64,000 nucleotides of DNA from CAUPWF01 sp964367905 (lineage in GTDB: Bacteria > Bacillota > Clostridia > Lachnospirales > Lachnospiraceae): assembly GCA_964367905.1 (NCBI GenBank), contig CAYIZP010000002.1, positions 1 to 64,000 on the forward strand. Direction: 5' to 3'. The notes under the pieces were generated by a model, which made no database searches, was not told the DNA's origin, and saw nothing but the letters and a program-made list of their open reading frames with translations. Position 1 is the first letter of the stretch. Each line of letters starts with the position of its first letter. Both the position numbers and the translations under genes were made by a program. This document shows positions 1 through 9,179 of this stretch, in pieces.

Positions 1-18
1 GAGTATGGAATCTAATGC

Positions 19-47
19 TTGACATTGCTAGGAAAACAGTATAAAAT
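19..47 (+). promoter_or_regulatory. Promoter of rny
   Basis: TTGACA at 19-24 and TAAAAT at 42-47 are separated by 17 bp, a good vegetative sigma-A match. It lies 43 bp upstream of the rny start codon. Confidence 0.65.
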
Positions 48-89
48 TGAACTGTTGTATTTTACAAAAATTGAATAAGGAGGTGCCCT

Positions 90-1640
90 GTGCTAATAGC
101 AGTTATAATAGCAGTTGTTGTAACACTTGCGCTAGCGATACCTATTACTAGAATGCTAACCATCACAAAGCTTAAGAGCGATGCGGATTCAAAGATCGGC
201 AATGCAGATGTGAAGGCAAGACAGATAATAGATGAAGCGGTCAAGACTGCCGAGGCAAAGAAGAAGGAATCTCTCTTGGAAGTGAAGGAAGAGTCTATTA
301 AGACGAAAAACGAGCTCGAAAAAGAAACAAAAGAGCGTCGTTCTGAGCTACAGCGCTATGAAAAAAGAGTGTTGTCCAAGGAGGAATCTTTAGAGAAGAA
401 ATCGGAAGCTCTTGAGAAAAAAGAAGCAAGTTACACGGCAAAGGAAGAAAAGCTTAGCAAGCGAGAACAAGAAGTTGAGAAGCTAAGCAATGAGCGAGTA
501 CAGGAACTAGAAAGAATCTCAGGACTTACCTCCGATCAAGCAAAAGATTATCTGTTAAAAACTGTTGAAGACGATGTGAAGCATGATACTGCGAAGTTGA
601 TTAAAGAACTATCCAATCATGCAAAAGAAGAAGCTTCGAAGAAGGCTAAGGAATATGTTGTGACTGCAATACAAAAATGTGCAGCAGATCATGTTGCTGA
701 GACTACGATTTCCGTAGTTCATCTTCCGAGTGATGAAATGAAAGGTAGAATTATTGGTAGAGAAGGGCGAAATATTCGTACTCTTGAAACGCTAACAGGT
801 GTAGAATTGATTATTGACGATACGCCAGAAGCAGTAGTATTATCTGGATTTGATCCAATTAGAAGAGAAGTTGCAAGATTAACATTGGAACGATTGATTG
901 TGGATGGACGTATTCAGCCAGCTAGAATCGAAGAGATGGTTGAAAAGGCACAAAGAGATGTGGAGACTATGATACGTGAAGAAGGAGAGTCAGTGGCACT
1001 TGAAGTTGGTGTGCATGGAATTCATCCTGAATTGATTCGCCTATTAGGAAGAATGAAATTCCGTACAAGTTATGGTCAAAACGCATTGAAGCATTCTATG
1101 GAAGTAGCACACTTGTCAGGGCTGTTAGCTGCTGAAGTTGGTGTGGATATCAGAATGGCGAAACGTGCAGGTTTGTTACATGACATCGGTAAATCCATTG
1201 ATCACGATGTAGAAGGGTCACACATCCAGATTGGTGTTGATCTATGTAAGAAATACAAAGAGTCATCGATAGTTATCAATGCAGTGGAATCACATCATGG
1301 AGATGTGGAGCCAACATCATTAATTGCATGCATCGTGCAAGCGGCTGATACGATTTCAGCGGCAAGACCAGGTGCCAGAAGAGAAACAGTAGAAACATAT
1401 GCAAACAGGTTAAAACAGTTAGAGACTATTACAGATCAATTCAAAGGAGTTGACAAGTCATTTGCGATACAAGCGGGTAGAGAGATTCGAGTAATGGTAG
1501 TTCCAGAACAAGTATCAGATGATGAAATGGTACTTTTGGCTAGAGATATTTCTAAGCAAATTGAGTTTGAATTAGAGTATCCAGGTCAAATCAAGGTGAA
1601 TGTTATCCGTGAGAGCAGAGCTACGGATTATGCCAAATAG
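90..1640 (+). CDS. rny: Ribonuclease Y
   Basis: RNase Y is the membrane-anchored endoribonuclease that starts mRNA decay in Firmicutes. The 516-residue product has an N-terminal membrane segment (about residues 3-21), a long Lys/Glu-rich coiled coil (about 30-200), a KH domain with GRIIGREGRNIRTLE, and an HD domain with the metal-binding HDIGK motif near residue 365. Length matches the family (about 520). It starts at a GTG preceded by AAGGAGG (77-83) at a 6-nt spacing; no ATG fits better. It is monocistronic, between its own promoter and a strong hairpin at 1646-1680. Identification is secure. Confidence 0.97.
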   Translation: MLIAVIIAVVVTLALAIPITRMLTITKLKSDADSKIGNADVKARQIIDEAVKTAEAKKKESLLEVKEESIKTKNELEKETKERRSELQRYEKRVLSKEESLEKKSEALEKKEASYTAKEEKLSKREQEVEKLSNERVQELERISGLTSDQAKDYLLKTVEDDVKHDTAKLIKELSNHAKEEASKKAKEYVVTAIQKCAADHVAETTISVVHLPSDEMKGRIIGREGRNIRTLETLTGVELIIDDTPEAVVLSGFDPIRREVARLTLERLIVDGRIQPARIEEMVEKAQRDVETMIREEGESVALEVGVHGIHPELIRLLGRMKFRTSYGQNALKHSMEVAHLSGLLAAEVGVDIRMAKRAGLLHDIGKSIDHDVEGSHIQIGVDLCKKYKESSIVINAVESHHGDVEPTSLIACIVQAADTISAARPGARRETVETYANRLKQLETITDQFKGVDKSFAIQAGREIRVMVVPEQVSDDEMVLLARDISKQIEFELEYPGQIKVNVIRESRATDYAK

Positions 1641-1645
1641 ATAGA

Positions 1646-1680
1646 AGTAAATGACCCTTGCAATGCAAGGGTCATTTACT
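1646..1680 (+). terminator. Hairpin terminator after rny
   Basis: A perfect 17-bp inverted repeat (arms 1646-1662 and 1664-1680) starts 5 nt after the rny stop. The outer arms are A/T-rich and the core is GACCCTTGCA. The U-tract is short, so termination may be partial. Confidence 0.7.
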
Positions 1681-1703
1681 TTATGAAATAGGAAGGAGAA
1701 GAA

Positions 1704-2252
1704 ATGAAGCGGATAAAAAGAGAACAAAGATATCATGGAACAATTGTAGATGTGTATATGGATACTATAGAGTTGCCGAATGGGAAATTAGCTGAGTGGG
1801 ATTATATTCATCATCCAGGTGCTTCGGCAGTAGTTGCAGTTACGGATGAAGGGAAGTTATTATTGGTCACTCAATATCGTAATGCGTTAGATCGAATTAC
1901 ACTAGAGATACCAGCAGGGAAGTTTGATGCAGAAGGTGAGGATCCAATTGCTTGTGCAAAACGTGAGTTAGAAGAAGAGACGGGATATGTCGCAGAAGAC
2001 ATAGAGTGGTTGATTAATATCAACACATGGCTTGCATTCACGAATGAAACCATTCATATCTATGTGGCACGAAATTTAAAGAAGACCATGCAAAATTTGG
2101 ACGAGGATGAATTTGTCGATGTAAAAGAGTATGAAGTTGAGGAATTGAAACGTATGATCTTAAATGGGAAAATCACAGACGCTAAGACAATGGCTGCGAT
2201 TTTAGCATATGATCAAAAATATCTATCTTCTGGGAATACAGAAATAAAATAA
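1704..2252 (+). CDS. nudF: NUDIX hydrolase, ADP-ribose pyrophosphatase
   Basis: Likely hydrolyses ADP-ribose to AMP and ribose 5-phosphate. The 182-residue protein carries a Nudix box ending RELEEETGY; compared with the strict consensus there is one extra residue between the first Gly and the first Glu, which is tolerated in this subfamily. GGAAGGAG precedes the ATG. The order nudF, spoIIM-like, xerD-like resembles the B. subtilis nudF-spoIIM-fur-xerD neighbourhood, which supports the subfamily call. Substrate specificity is inferred from subfamily and synteny. Confidence 0.88.
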   Translation: MKRIKREQRYHGTIVDVYMDTIELPNGKLAEWDYIHHPGASAVVAVTDEGKLLLVTQYRNALDRITLEIPAGKFDAEGEDPIACAKRELEEETGYVAEDIEWLININTWLAFTNETIHIYVARNLKKTMQNLDEDEFVDVKEYEVEELKRMILNGKITDAKTMAAILAYDQKYLSSGNTEIK

Positions 2253-2289
2253 GCATATATTGGATTAATAAGGTGAAAGAGGGTGTTGC

Positions 2290-2838
2290 ATGATAGATGT
2301 GATCAAACAGAAGCGTTTATTAATCCTTTTTTTTATAGGATTTGTTCTAGGCATTGTGTATATTAATTTTTATGCAGTTGAATTTGTCAGCATAAATGGT
2401 ATATTTAATTCTTACTACCTAAATATCTTTGTGAATCAGCAGTTGGATATTAAAGAGTATTTTTTATATCTCATTGGGGTGAGGGTTTTTCCACTTATTG
2501 TGCTCTGTTTGCTTGGAATTACGAAATTTCATAAAGTGATTGTGTATGTGTTTGCTCTATGGATTGGTTTTATGTTAGGAAATTATATTACATTATGTGT
2601 GGTTCAGTTGGGTGTGAGGGGGCTTTTCTTTGGTGTTGTTGCGCTTATGCCACATATTATCTTCTATATACCGATGTATTCGATTATATTATTTTATCTC
2701 TATCAATACCCAGATGTGAAGTGGTCTCTGACCAAAACATTAGCAACTGTCTTATGTTTTGTAATTGGTATAATCTTAGAGGGACAAATCAATCCAAATA
2801 TGTTAAAATGGTGTATATCCATTATGGAATTGAGATGA
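2290..2838 (+). CDS. SpoIIM-like integral membrane protein
   Basis: A 182-residue, very hydrophobic protein with four to five predicted membrane segments (about 9-30, 57-78, 82-103, 112-135, 150-168). The motif MPHIIFYIPMY resembles the PHG-F-EIP element of SpoIIM-family (DUF95) proteins, but Tyr stands where Glu is usual. In sporulators SpoIIM belongs to the SpoIIDMP peptidoglycan-remodelling complex that drives engulfment. Its position between nudF and a xerD-like gene matches the Bacillus gene order. It is shorter than B. subtilis SpoIIM (214 residues). The call rests on synteny, topology and a weak motif. Confidence 0.55.
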   Translation: MIDVIKQKRLLILFFIGFVLGIVYINFYAVEFVSINGIFNSYYLNIFVNQQLDIKEYFLYLIGVRVFPLIVLCLLGITKFHKVIVYVFALWIGFMLGNYITLCVVQLGVRGLFFGVVALMPHIIFYIPMYSIILFYLYQYPDVKWSLTKTLATVLCFVIGIILEGQINPNMLKWCISIMELR

Positions 2839-2863
2839 GGTCACTACGAGGGGGAATAACATC

Positions 2864-3607
2864 GTGAGAAGAACGAGTAAGGAATATATCAATTATTTGG
2901 TAAAAACAAAAAATGTATCAATGAATACACAGGTGTCATATCGGCAGGATTTGGACAAGATGATAGAGTATTTTCAGCTTCGCCAGATATTTGACTATGA
3001 AATGATTACAGTGAGCAATATTAATTCTTATATCACTCATCTTAAGTTGCAAGGAAAGTCGAGTGCTACCCTTTTGAGAAATATAACGGTGATAAAGGGA
3101 TATTTTGATTATCTGTTTAAGATGCATAAAATTCCAGAATGCATATCGGATGAAATCCATAGGCCAGAACATACTCCAACAGAAAAACAGAAGGTGTCTC
3201 TCGAAGATGGACAGGCAATACTGGAATATGTAGATGGGGATGCACCTAAAAATAAGAGGGATTACCTGATGGTTCTTTTGATATTGGAGAATGGGATTAA
3301 AATCTCAGACTTACTCAGTATTAAGATACAGGATATTAATATGGAAATTGGATTTATTCAATGTGTTATTGGACAAAGGGTGAAGACTTATGCGTTGACA
3401 AAGCCAACACTCATGCGACTAAAGGAGTATCTTGAAGAGGTGAGACCACGGTTAATAGACGCTCCAGAGGCGGAATATCTATTCTGTAATATGCAAGGGA
3501 AACAGATGAGCCGCCAGGGAGCTTGGAAGATGATAAAATACTATGCAAAAAAATCTAATCACTTGGAATTGAATTTATCTAATTTGAGCACAATCGCTTC
3601 AAAATAA
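2864..3607 (+). CDS. Degenerate XerD-like tyrosine recombinase, lacks catalytic C-terminus
   Basis: The 247-residue product keeps the SAM-like N-terminal DNA-binding domain (residues 1-90) and the beginning of a phage-integrase catalytic domain. The first catalytic arginine is replaced by lysine (NGIKISDL in place of the usual TGLR-SEL), the HxLRH box is unrecognisable (LNLSNLSTIAS), and the reading frame stops about 45 residues early, so the nucleophilic tyrosine is missing. It therefore should not cut DNA. The GTG start has a strong GAGGGGG 8 nt upstream, so it is probably still translated. Its 3' end overlaps the convergent spoVB-like gene by 29 bp. It may be a decaying gene or a DNA-binding remnant. 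Confidence 0.75.
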   Translation: MRRTSKEYINYLVKTKNVSMNTQVSYRQDLDKMIEYFQLRQIFDYEMITVSNINSYITHLKLQGKSSATLLRNITVIKGYFDYLFKMHKIPECISDEIHRPEHTPTEKQKVSLEDGQAILEYVDGDAPKNKRDYLMVLLILENGIKISDLLSIKIQDINMEIGFIQCVIGQRVKTYALTKPTLMRLKEYLEEVRPRLIDAPEAEYLFCNMQGKQMSRQGAWKMIKYYAKKSNHLELNLSNLSTIASK

Positions 3608-4901
3608 GTGCAGAACCTAGGGTGATAAATATCTGACTACATAAGACGCCCCAAAGGTAACCTTGTATACCGTAGAGAGGTATGAAGAGAAAGATACTTC
3701 CAATTCGTATAGAGAGCCCTACGGCATTTAGAATAAAAGTGAAGATGGTTTTTCCTAGCCCATTGATGATGGTTAATAAGTTTGTGTTGAGGTAGAGGAA
3801 TGGGCAGAGCCATGCTAGTGTACGGATAAATTCTGAAGCTAGGGAACTATGGAATAGAAGTTCTCCAATTAAATTAGAAGAAACAAGAAAGAAAATCAAA
3901 CAAATCAAGCCCAAAAGAGTATTGTAAGAGACGCTCTTTTGTAAGATTTGTTTGATTTGTTTTTTGTCTTGTCTTGCATCGGTCTCGGCAATAGTAGGGA
4001 GGAGCATAGTAGAGACGGAGGATGTTATGGCAGTTGGGAAGAGGATGCAAGGTAATGCCATACCGGTTAAGACACCAAACATACTGATTGCCTCGGAGTT
4101 GGTTAATCCATAGAGAATTAATGCAGAAGGGATAGAGATTGCTTCTACACTGTGTAGTAGATTTAAGGCCACACGATTTCCAGTTAGTGGTGTGGAGATA
4201 CAAAATAATTCTTTTAAGTGTGAGGCAATTGATTTGGGAGAAAAATGTAGTGTTGATTGCTCTTTTCTCTGTAAGTGAGTGTATGAAAATATGCAAAACA
4301 ATGCAGAAATAAATTCTCCCAGGACTAGGCCGATTACTGCGAGTGAAATACTGTAGGGAGAGTCGTTGGCTTGGCAAAACATATAGAGGAAGTAAATAGA
4401 ACCTACGCGAACTACTTGCTCGATGAGTTGTGCAATAGATGGAATCTCCGTTTTTTTGCATCCGAAATAATAGCCTACAATGCAACTGTGCAAAGCTGAA
4501 AAAGGCAAAGCATAGGAGGCGATTAGAATTAAGTCAATAGTACGAGAATCGTTCAATATCAAAGTGCTTATGGTTTCAGTATTTTGTTGTATAAGAAGAG
4601 CAATTATGATACTGCCAAGTAGAGAGAGGGTGGTGCTGATGTAGAAGAATTCACGTGCGCTTTTGGATTCGCCTAGTGCAAGTTTTCGTGAGGTGGTTCG
4701 TGAGATAGCAGTTTCAATTCCGGCAACACAGAGGGAATAAGCCATTGCATAAACAGGGAAGATTAATTGATACAGACCCATTCCCTCAGCACCAAATACT
4801 TGGCTTAGGAATACGCGTTGAAAAAAGCCAATGAATCGACTGATAAATCCCGTTATGGTTAGGATGAAAACTCCTTTGATAAAAACATGTTTACGTGACA
4901 T
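3579..4901 (-). CDS. spoVB: Stage V sporulation protein B-like flippase (MATE/MVF family)
   Basis: A 440-residue polytopic membrane protein with about 12-14 hydrophobic segments. The N-terminal stretch containing ITGFISRFIGFFQRVFLSQ, GAEGMGLYQLIFP and AGIETAISR is typical of SpoVB-type polysaccharide or lipid II flippases of the MurJ/MATE superfamily. SpoVB acts in spore cortex synthesis; a role in exporting another lipid-linked sugar cannot be excluded. The start at 4901 (MSRKHVF) is chosen because AAGGAA lies 4 nt upstream; a longer frame to 4943 lacks this site. It is single and convergent with the xerD-like gene. Confidence 0.85.
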   Translation of the reverse strand: MSRKHVFIKGVFILTITGFISRFIGFFQRVFLSQVFGAEGMGLYQLIFPVYAMAYSLCVAGIETAISRTTSRKLALGESKSAREFFYISTTLSLLGSIIIALLIQQNTETISTLILNDSRTIDLILIASYALPFSALHSCIVGYYFGCKKTEIPSIAQLIEQVVRVGSIYFLYMFCQANDSPYSISLAVIGLVLGEFISALFCIFSYTHLQRKEQSTLHFSPKSIASHLKELFCISTPLTGNRVALNLLHSVEAISIPSALILYGLTNSEAISMFGVLTGMALPCILFPTAITSSVSTMLLPTIAETDARQDKKQIKQILQKSVSYNTLLGLICLIFFLVSSNLIGELLFHSSLASEFIRTLAWLCPFLYLNTNLLTIINGLGKTIFTFILNAVGLSIRIGSIFLFIPLYGIQGYLWGVLCSQIFITLGSALILKRLCSN

Positions 4902-4999
4902 AAGGTTCCTTGCTATGTATGGATTTTGATACATTATATTCAAGAATTATCATTGACATGACAGATATGAGGTGGTATTCTAAATTAAATCCTAGTAAA

Positions 5000-5055
5000 A
5001 CGATTGGAATTAAAACAATAGGGATTGAGATAATAGGAATTAAACACTTTATAAT
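5000..5055 (+). promoter_or_regulatory. Three 15-bp repeats and -10 box before iscR
   Basis: Three head-to-tail imperfect 15-bp repeats occupy 5000-5014, 5015-5029 and 5030-5044, each of the form AYRATWGGRATTRAR. TATAAT follows at 5050-5055, 20 bp before the regulator start, and TTGAGA at 5025-5030 could be a -35 with a long 19-bp spacer. The repeats fill the place where an autoregulating Rrf2 protein would bind. Confidence 0.5.
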
Positions 5056-5074
5056 AGAAAAGGCGGGTGAGCAT

Positions 5075-5530
5075 ATGAAGATGTCTACCAAGGGAAGGTA
5101 TGGATTACGAGCCTTGATAGATTTGGCGCAGTTTGAAGAGGGTGCCCCGGTGTCCATTACTGCGATTGCGTCTAGGCAAGGGATTTCCGAGCGGTATCTT
5201 GAGCAGTTGATGTCGAAGCTTAAGAAGGCGGGGATTGTTGCCAGTGTAAGAGGTGCCAATGGCGGATATATTTTGGCTAAGGATGCGGCAGAGGTTTCTG
5301 TAGGCGATGTGTTAAGGGCGCTAGAGGGTACGTTGGAGATTGTAGATTGTTCGGGAATTCAATCCAGCGATGGGTGCCAATCGGCATGTAACTGTGTATC
5401 GAAATCAGTGTGGAAGAAGATCAATGATAGTGTGACTCAGGCAGTGGATGATATTATGCTGGATCAATTGGTTGAAGAAGGTAAGATGCTGAGTGAGTCT
5501 GGCAATATAGAAGTAGTGAAATGTGAATAG
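5075..5530 (+). CDS. iscR: Rrf2-family transcriptional regulator, IscR-like
   Basis: A 151-residue Rrf2 regulator with an N-terminal winged helix (MSTKGRYGLRALIDLA) and the recognition region ISERYLEQLMSKLKKAG. Four cysteines (C92, C101, C105, C107) sit in the loop where IscR-type members bind an Fe-S cluster, so it is probably redox- or iron-sensing rather than CymR-like. It lies 12 nt before iscS and leads the iscR-iscS-iscU-mnmA run. The start at 5075 is chosen by homology (MKMSTKGRYG); 5081 is possible. In-frame upstream codons back to 4910 are promoter repeats, not protein. Confidence 0.9.
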   Translation: MKMSTKGRYGLRALIDLAQFEEGAPVSITAIASRQGISERYLEQLMSKLKKAGIVASVRGANGGYILAKDAAEVSVGDVLRALEGTLEIVDCSGIQSSDGCQSACNCVSKSVWKKINDSVTQAVDDIMLDQLVEEGKMLSESGNIEVVKCE

Positions 5531-5542
5531 GGAGAGGGAGAA

Positions 5543-6727
5543 ATGAAGAAACCAATATATTTAGATAATGCAGCAACAACAAAGACTTCACAGGAAGTAT
5601 TGGATGCGATGATACCATATTTTACAGAACATTATGGAAATCCATCTAGCATCTACGGTTTTGCTTCGAAGAACAAAGAAGTAGTTACAACTCAAAAGAG
5701 AGTGATTGCAGAAGCACTGGGTGCAAAGGAGAATGAAATTTACTTTACTGCAGGTGGAACAGAGTCGGATAACTGGGCGTTAAAGGCTACGGCAGAGGCG
5801 TATCAATCGAAGGGGAATCATATTATTACCTCAAAGATTGAGCACCATGCAATTTTGCATACCTGTGAATGGTTAGAAAAGCAAGGATATGAAATCACAT
5901 ACCTAGATGTGGATGGTGATGGAAAAATTTCTCTTGAGGAATTGGAGAAGGCAATTAAACCAAGTACGATTTTGATAAGTATAATGTTTGCAAATAATGA
6001 AATTGGTACGATACAACCGATTAAGGAAATTGGAGAGATTGCAAAAAAACATGGAGTAATCTTCCACACAGACGCAGTGCAAGCATTTGGACAAGTTCCA
6101 ATTCAAGTGGACGAATGCCATATTGATATGTTGAGTGCCAGTGGACACAAGATGAATGGACCGAAAGGCATTGGCTTCCTCTATATTCGAACCGGATTGA
6201 AACTTCGTTCATTGATCCATGGAGGGGCGCAAGAGAGAAAACGACGGGCTGGTACAGAGAATGTCCCTGGAATCGTAGGATTTGGTACTGCGGTAAAACG
6301 TGCTATGGAAACGATGGAAGACAGAATAAAGATAGAGATAGAATTGAGAGATTATCTAATTGCAAAAGTGCAAGAAGAGATTCCTTATGTGAAATTAAAT
6401 GGACATGCAAGTGATAGACTTCCCAATAATGCAAACCTTAGTTTTCGATTTGTTGAGGGTGAATCTTTGTTAATTAGTTTGGATTTTGCAGGAATCTGTG
6501 CATCGAGTGGGTCAGCCTGTACATCAGGTTCCTTGGATCCATCTCATGTGTTATTGGCGATTGGATTGCCTCACGAGATTGCGCACGGATCGCTTAGATT
6601 GACATTGAATGAAGAAACGACAAAGGAAGAGTTGGATTACGTAGTGGAGAGTGTTAAAAAAGTTGTTGAAAATCTAAGAAAAATGTCACCGCTATATGAA
6701 GATTTTATGAAGAAGCAACAGAGTTAA
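5543..6727 (+). CDS. iscS: Cysteine desulfurase
   Basis: A PLP enzyme that moves sulfur from cysteine to the scaffold IscU and to the thiolation enzyme MnmA. The 394-residue product has the PLP lysine in SASGHKMNGPKG (K203) and the catalytic cysteine in SSGSACTSGS (C326). GGAGAGGGAG precedes the ATG. Its partners are encoded directly around it: the Rrf2 regulator before it, the scaffold and mnmA after it. Confidence 0.95.
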   Translation: MKKPIYLDNAATTKTSQEVLDAMIPYFTEHYGNPSSIYGFASKNKEVVTTQKRVIAEALGAKENEIYFTAGGTESDNWALKATAEAYQSKGNHIITSKIEHHAILHTCEWLEKQGYEITYLDVDGDGKISLEELEKAIKPSTILISIMFANNEIGTIQPIKEIGEIAKKHGVIFHTDAVQAFGQVPIQVDECHIDMLSASGHKMNGPKGIGFLYIRTGLKLRSLIHGGAQERKRRAGTENVPGIVGFGTAVKRAMETMEDRIKIEIELRDYLIAKVQEEIPYVKLNGHASDRLPNNANLSFRFVEGESLLISLDFAGICASSGSACTSGSLDPSHVLLAIGLPHEIAHGSLRLTLNEETTKEELDYVVESVKKVVENLRKMSPLYEDFMKKQQS

Positions 6728-6794
6728 GTGATTGATAGAAGAAAAAGATATTGAGATATACAACAGTCAGAGTTGAAATTGAAGGAGAAGAATT

Positions 6795-7244
6795 ATGTAT
6801 ACAGAGAAGGTAATGGATCATTTCCAAAATCCAAGAAATATGGGAGAATTAGAGAATGCAAGTGCAGTAGGGACTGTAGGGAATGCAAAATGTGGAGATA
6901 TCATGAGGATTTATTTGGATATTGATGCGGATTTGGTGGTTCGTGATTGCAAGTTCAAGACATTTGGATGTGGGGCTGCTGTTGCAACTAGTAGTATGGC
7001 AACAGAGCTTGTAATTGGTAAGACAATCTATGAGGCATTGAAGGTAACAAACAAAGCAGTACTTGAAGCGTTGGATGGACTTCCACCAGCGAAGGTTCAT
7101 TGCTCTTTGCTTGCCGAGGAAGCGATTCATGCAGCTCTTTGGGATTATGCCACAAAAAATGGAATTGAAATTGAAGGGTTAGAGCAACCCAAAAGTGATA
7201 TTCATGAAGATGAACATGAAGAAGTTGAGGAAGAAGAATACTAG
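6795..7244 (+). CDS. iscU: Fe-S cluster scaffold protein, NifU/IscU type
   Basis: A 149-residue U-type scaffold on which Fe-S clusters are built. The three conserved cluster ligands are C33 (AKCGD), C59 (FGCGA) and C103 (VHCSLL). It lacks the ferredoxin and C-terminal domains of full NifU. The C-terminal tail (about 131-149) is strongly acidic and probably disordered. AAGGAGAAG precedes the ATG. It lies 67 nt after iscS in the same direction. Confidence 0.93.
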   Translation: MYTEKVMDHFQNPRNMGELENASAVGTVGNAKCGDIMRIYLDIDADLVVRDCKFKTFGCGAAVATSSMATELVIGKTIYEALKVTNKAVLEALDGLPPAKVHCSLLAEEAIHAALWDYATKNGIEIEGLEQPKSDIHEDEHEEVEEEEY

Positions 7245-7275
7245 ATTGAAGTTTCAGATGATGGGAAATGATGAT

Positions 7276-8361
7276 ATGAGTAAAAAGAAGGTTGTAGTTG
7301 GAATGTCAGGAGGCGTAGATTCGTCGGTTGCAGCATACCTACTAAAAGAAGCGGGATATGATGTGATTGGGGTTACCATGCAGATCTGGCAGGATGAAGA
7401 AAGAGAAGTGCAAGAGGAGCAGGGTGGTTGTTGCGGCTTGAGCGCTGTTGATGATGCCAGAAGAGTTGCAGAACAACTAGATATTCCGTATTATGTGATG
7501 AACTTTAAGAAAGAATTCGATGAAAATGTAATCGAGTATTTTGTGGATGAATATACGAAGGGGCGTACACCTAATCCCTGTATTGCCTGTAATCGCTATG
7601 TAAAATGGGAGAGCCTACTAACACGATGTCTTGGTATCGGTGCAGATTATATTGCTACGGGACATTATGCGAAGATAGAGGAATTGTCAAATGGTCGATA
7701 TGCGATTACACATTCGGAAACTCCTCAGAAGGATCAAACCTATGCTTTATATAACCTAACACAGGAACAACTGAAGAGGACCTTGATGCCAGTAGGGGCG
7801 TATACAAAAGATGAAATCCGAAAGATTGCCCAGAAGATTGATCTTCGTATTGCATCGAAACCAGATAGTCAAGATATCTGTTTTGTGCCAGATGGAGATT
7901 ATGCCAGTTTTGTGAATGAGAGGTTGGCAAAAGAAGGGGTTCAATTATCCTCAGGGAATTTTGTGACATCAGATGGGAAAATACTTGGAAAACACAAGGG
8001 GATTATCCACTATACAGTGGGACAGAGAAAAGGCTTAGGGCTGGCGCTAGGCTATCCGGCTTTTGTCTTAGAGATTCGTCCTGAGACCAATGAGGTTGTG
8101 ATTGGTCCAAAAGAAGAGTCTATGAGCAATACTTTGCGTGCAGATCAATTAAACTTTATGACAGTAGATACGATTACAGAGCCGATAAGAGTATTTGCCA
8201 AAATCAGATACAATCACAGAGGTGCATGGTGTGTGGTGGAAAAAATTGATGAAGATGAGGTGCTTTGTACGTTTGAAGATCCCCAGAGAGCCATTACTCC
8301 AGGGCAGGCAGTGGTATTTTACGATGGAACACATGTGATGGGGGGAGGTACGATTCTATGA
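7276..8361 (+). CDS. mnmA: tRNA-specific 2-thiouridylase
   Basis: Makes the 2-thio group of U34 in tRNAs for Lys, Glu and Gln, using sulfur passed on from IscS. The N-terminal PP-loop GMSGGVDSS, the NPCIACN cysteine and the DSQDICFVP cysteine that form the catalytic pair are all present. The 361-residue length fits the family. The start at 7276 (MSKKKVVVG) is chosen by homology; the ribosome-binding site is weak and ATG 7261 is possible. It overlaps the next gene by 4 bp, which suggests coupled translation. Confidence 0.94.
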   Translation: MSKKKVVVGMSGGVDSSVAAYLLKEAGYDVIGVTMQIWQDEEREVQEEQGGCCGLSAVDDARRVAEQLDIPYYVMNFKKEFDENVIEYFVDEYTKGRTPNPCIACNRYVKWESLLTRCLGIGADYIATGHYAKIEELSNGRYAITHSETPQKDQTYALYNLTQEQLKRTLMPVGAYTKDEIRKIAQKIDLRIASKPDSQDICFVPDGDYASFVNERLAKEGVQLSSGNFVTSDGKILGKHKGIIHYTVGQRKGLGLALGYPAFVLEIRPETNEVVIGPKEESMSNTLRADQLNFMTVDTITEPIRVFAKIRYNHRGAWCVVEKIDEDEVLCTFEDPQRAITPGQAVVFYDGTHVMGGGTIL

Positions 8362-9161
8362 TAAGAGCGGATTTTCACATGCATACGAATTTTTCTACGG
8401 ATTCTGCCACGAAACCAGAGGAAATGATAGAAGGAGCGATCGCTAGAGGCTTACAGATAATCTGTATCACAGACCATTATGACTTCCTATATTCAGCAGA
8501 TGAGCAAGAATTTACCTTTGATGTGGAAAAATATTTTGTATATTTAAGGAGATTACAGGAAGAATATAAAGAGAAGATAGAGATAAGAATTGGAATTGAA
8601 CTCGGAATTCAACCAGATTTAGGCGAATTCTATCATGAGTTTGTGAAAAAACATGAATTTGATTTTGTGATTGGGTCGGTGCATATCGTGGAGAAGACAG
8701 ATCCAGCGGTTTCGGATTTTTTTGAGCGATATGGGGATGAAAGAGGATATCGAGTTGCATTTGAACAGATGTTGGCATCTGTAAAAGCAGTGAAAGATTT
8801 TGACGTCCTAGGACATATTGATTATATGGTGCGCTATGGCAAGGAGAAACAAGCGAAATACAGTTACGAGAAATATGCAGATATTTTCGATGAGATATTG
8901 AAGACGATCATTGAGAATGGTAAAGGAATTGAGTTAAACATGGCGGGGTTGAAATATGGACTTGGGTTCGCACATCCTCATCCTCAAGTTTTGAGTCGGT
9001 ATAGAGAACTTGGTGGGGAGACTATTACTGTAGGTGCAGATGGGCATGTTCCAGAGCATATAGCCTATGATTTTCACAAAGCAAAGGATATTTTAGAGGC
9101 GAGCGGATTCAAATATTACACAGAATTCAAGAATAGAGTGCCATATTTTGTTAAACTTTAA
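8358..9161 (+). CDS. hisJ: PHP-domain phosphatase, HisJ histidinol-phosphatase family
   Basis: A 267-residue PHP metal-dependent phosphoesterase. The metal-binding motifs are visible: HMHTNFS at the N-terminus, TDHYD near residue 37, GSVHIV near 113, GHIDYM near 153 and a late ADGH. Family members hydrolyse L-histidinol phosphate in histidine synthesis. No other his gene is adjacent (a hisA-like gene lies at 55924), so the substrate is inferred. It is coupled to mnmA by an ATGA overlap. Confidence 0.8.
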   Translation: MIRADFHMHTNFSTDSATKPEEMIEGAIARGLQIICITDHYDFLYSADEQEFTFDVEKYFVYLRRLQEEYKEKIEIRIGIELGIQPDLGEFYHEFVKKHEFDFVIGSVHIVEKTDPAVSDFFERYGDERGYRVAFEQMLASVKAVKDFDVLGHIDYMVRYGKEKQAKYSYEKYADIFDEILKTIIENGKGIELNMAGLKYGLGFAHPHPQVLSRYRELGGETITVGADGHVPEHIAYDFHKAKDILEASGFKYYTEFKNRVPYFVKL

Positions 9162-9179
9162 TAAATATGTAATTTTTAC

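Noticed and set aside
2559..2867. A 102-codon frame overlapping the SpoIIM-like gene on the same strand
   Set aside because: It overlaps in another frame, has odd composition and no ribosome site. The SpoIIM-like frame has both hydrophobic pattern and synteny.
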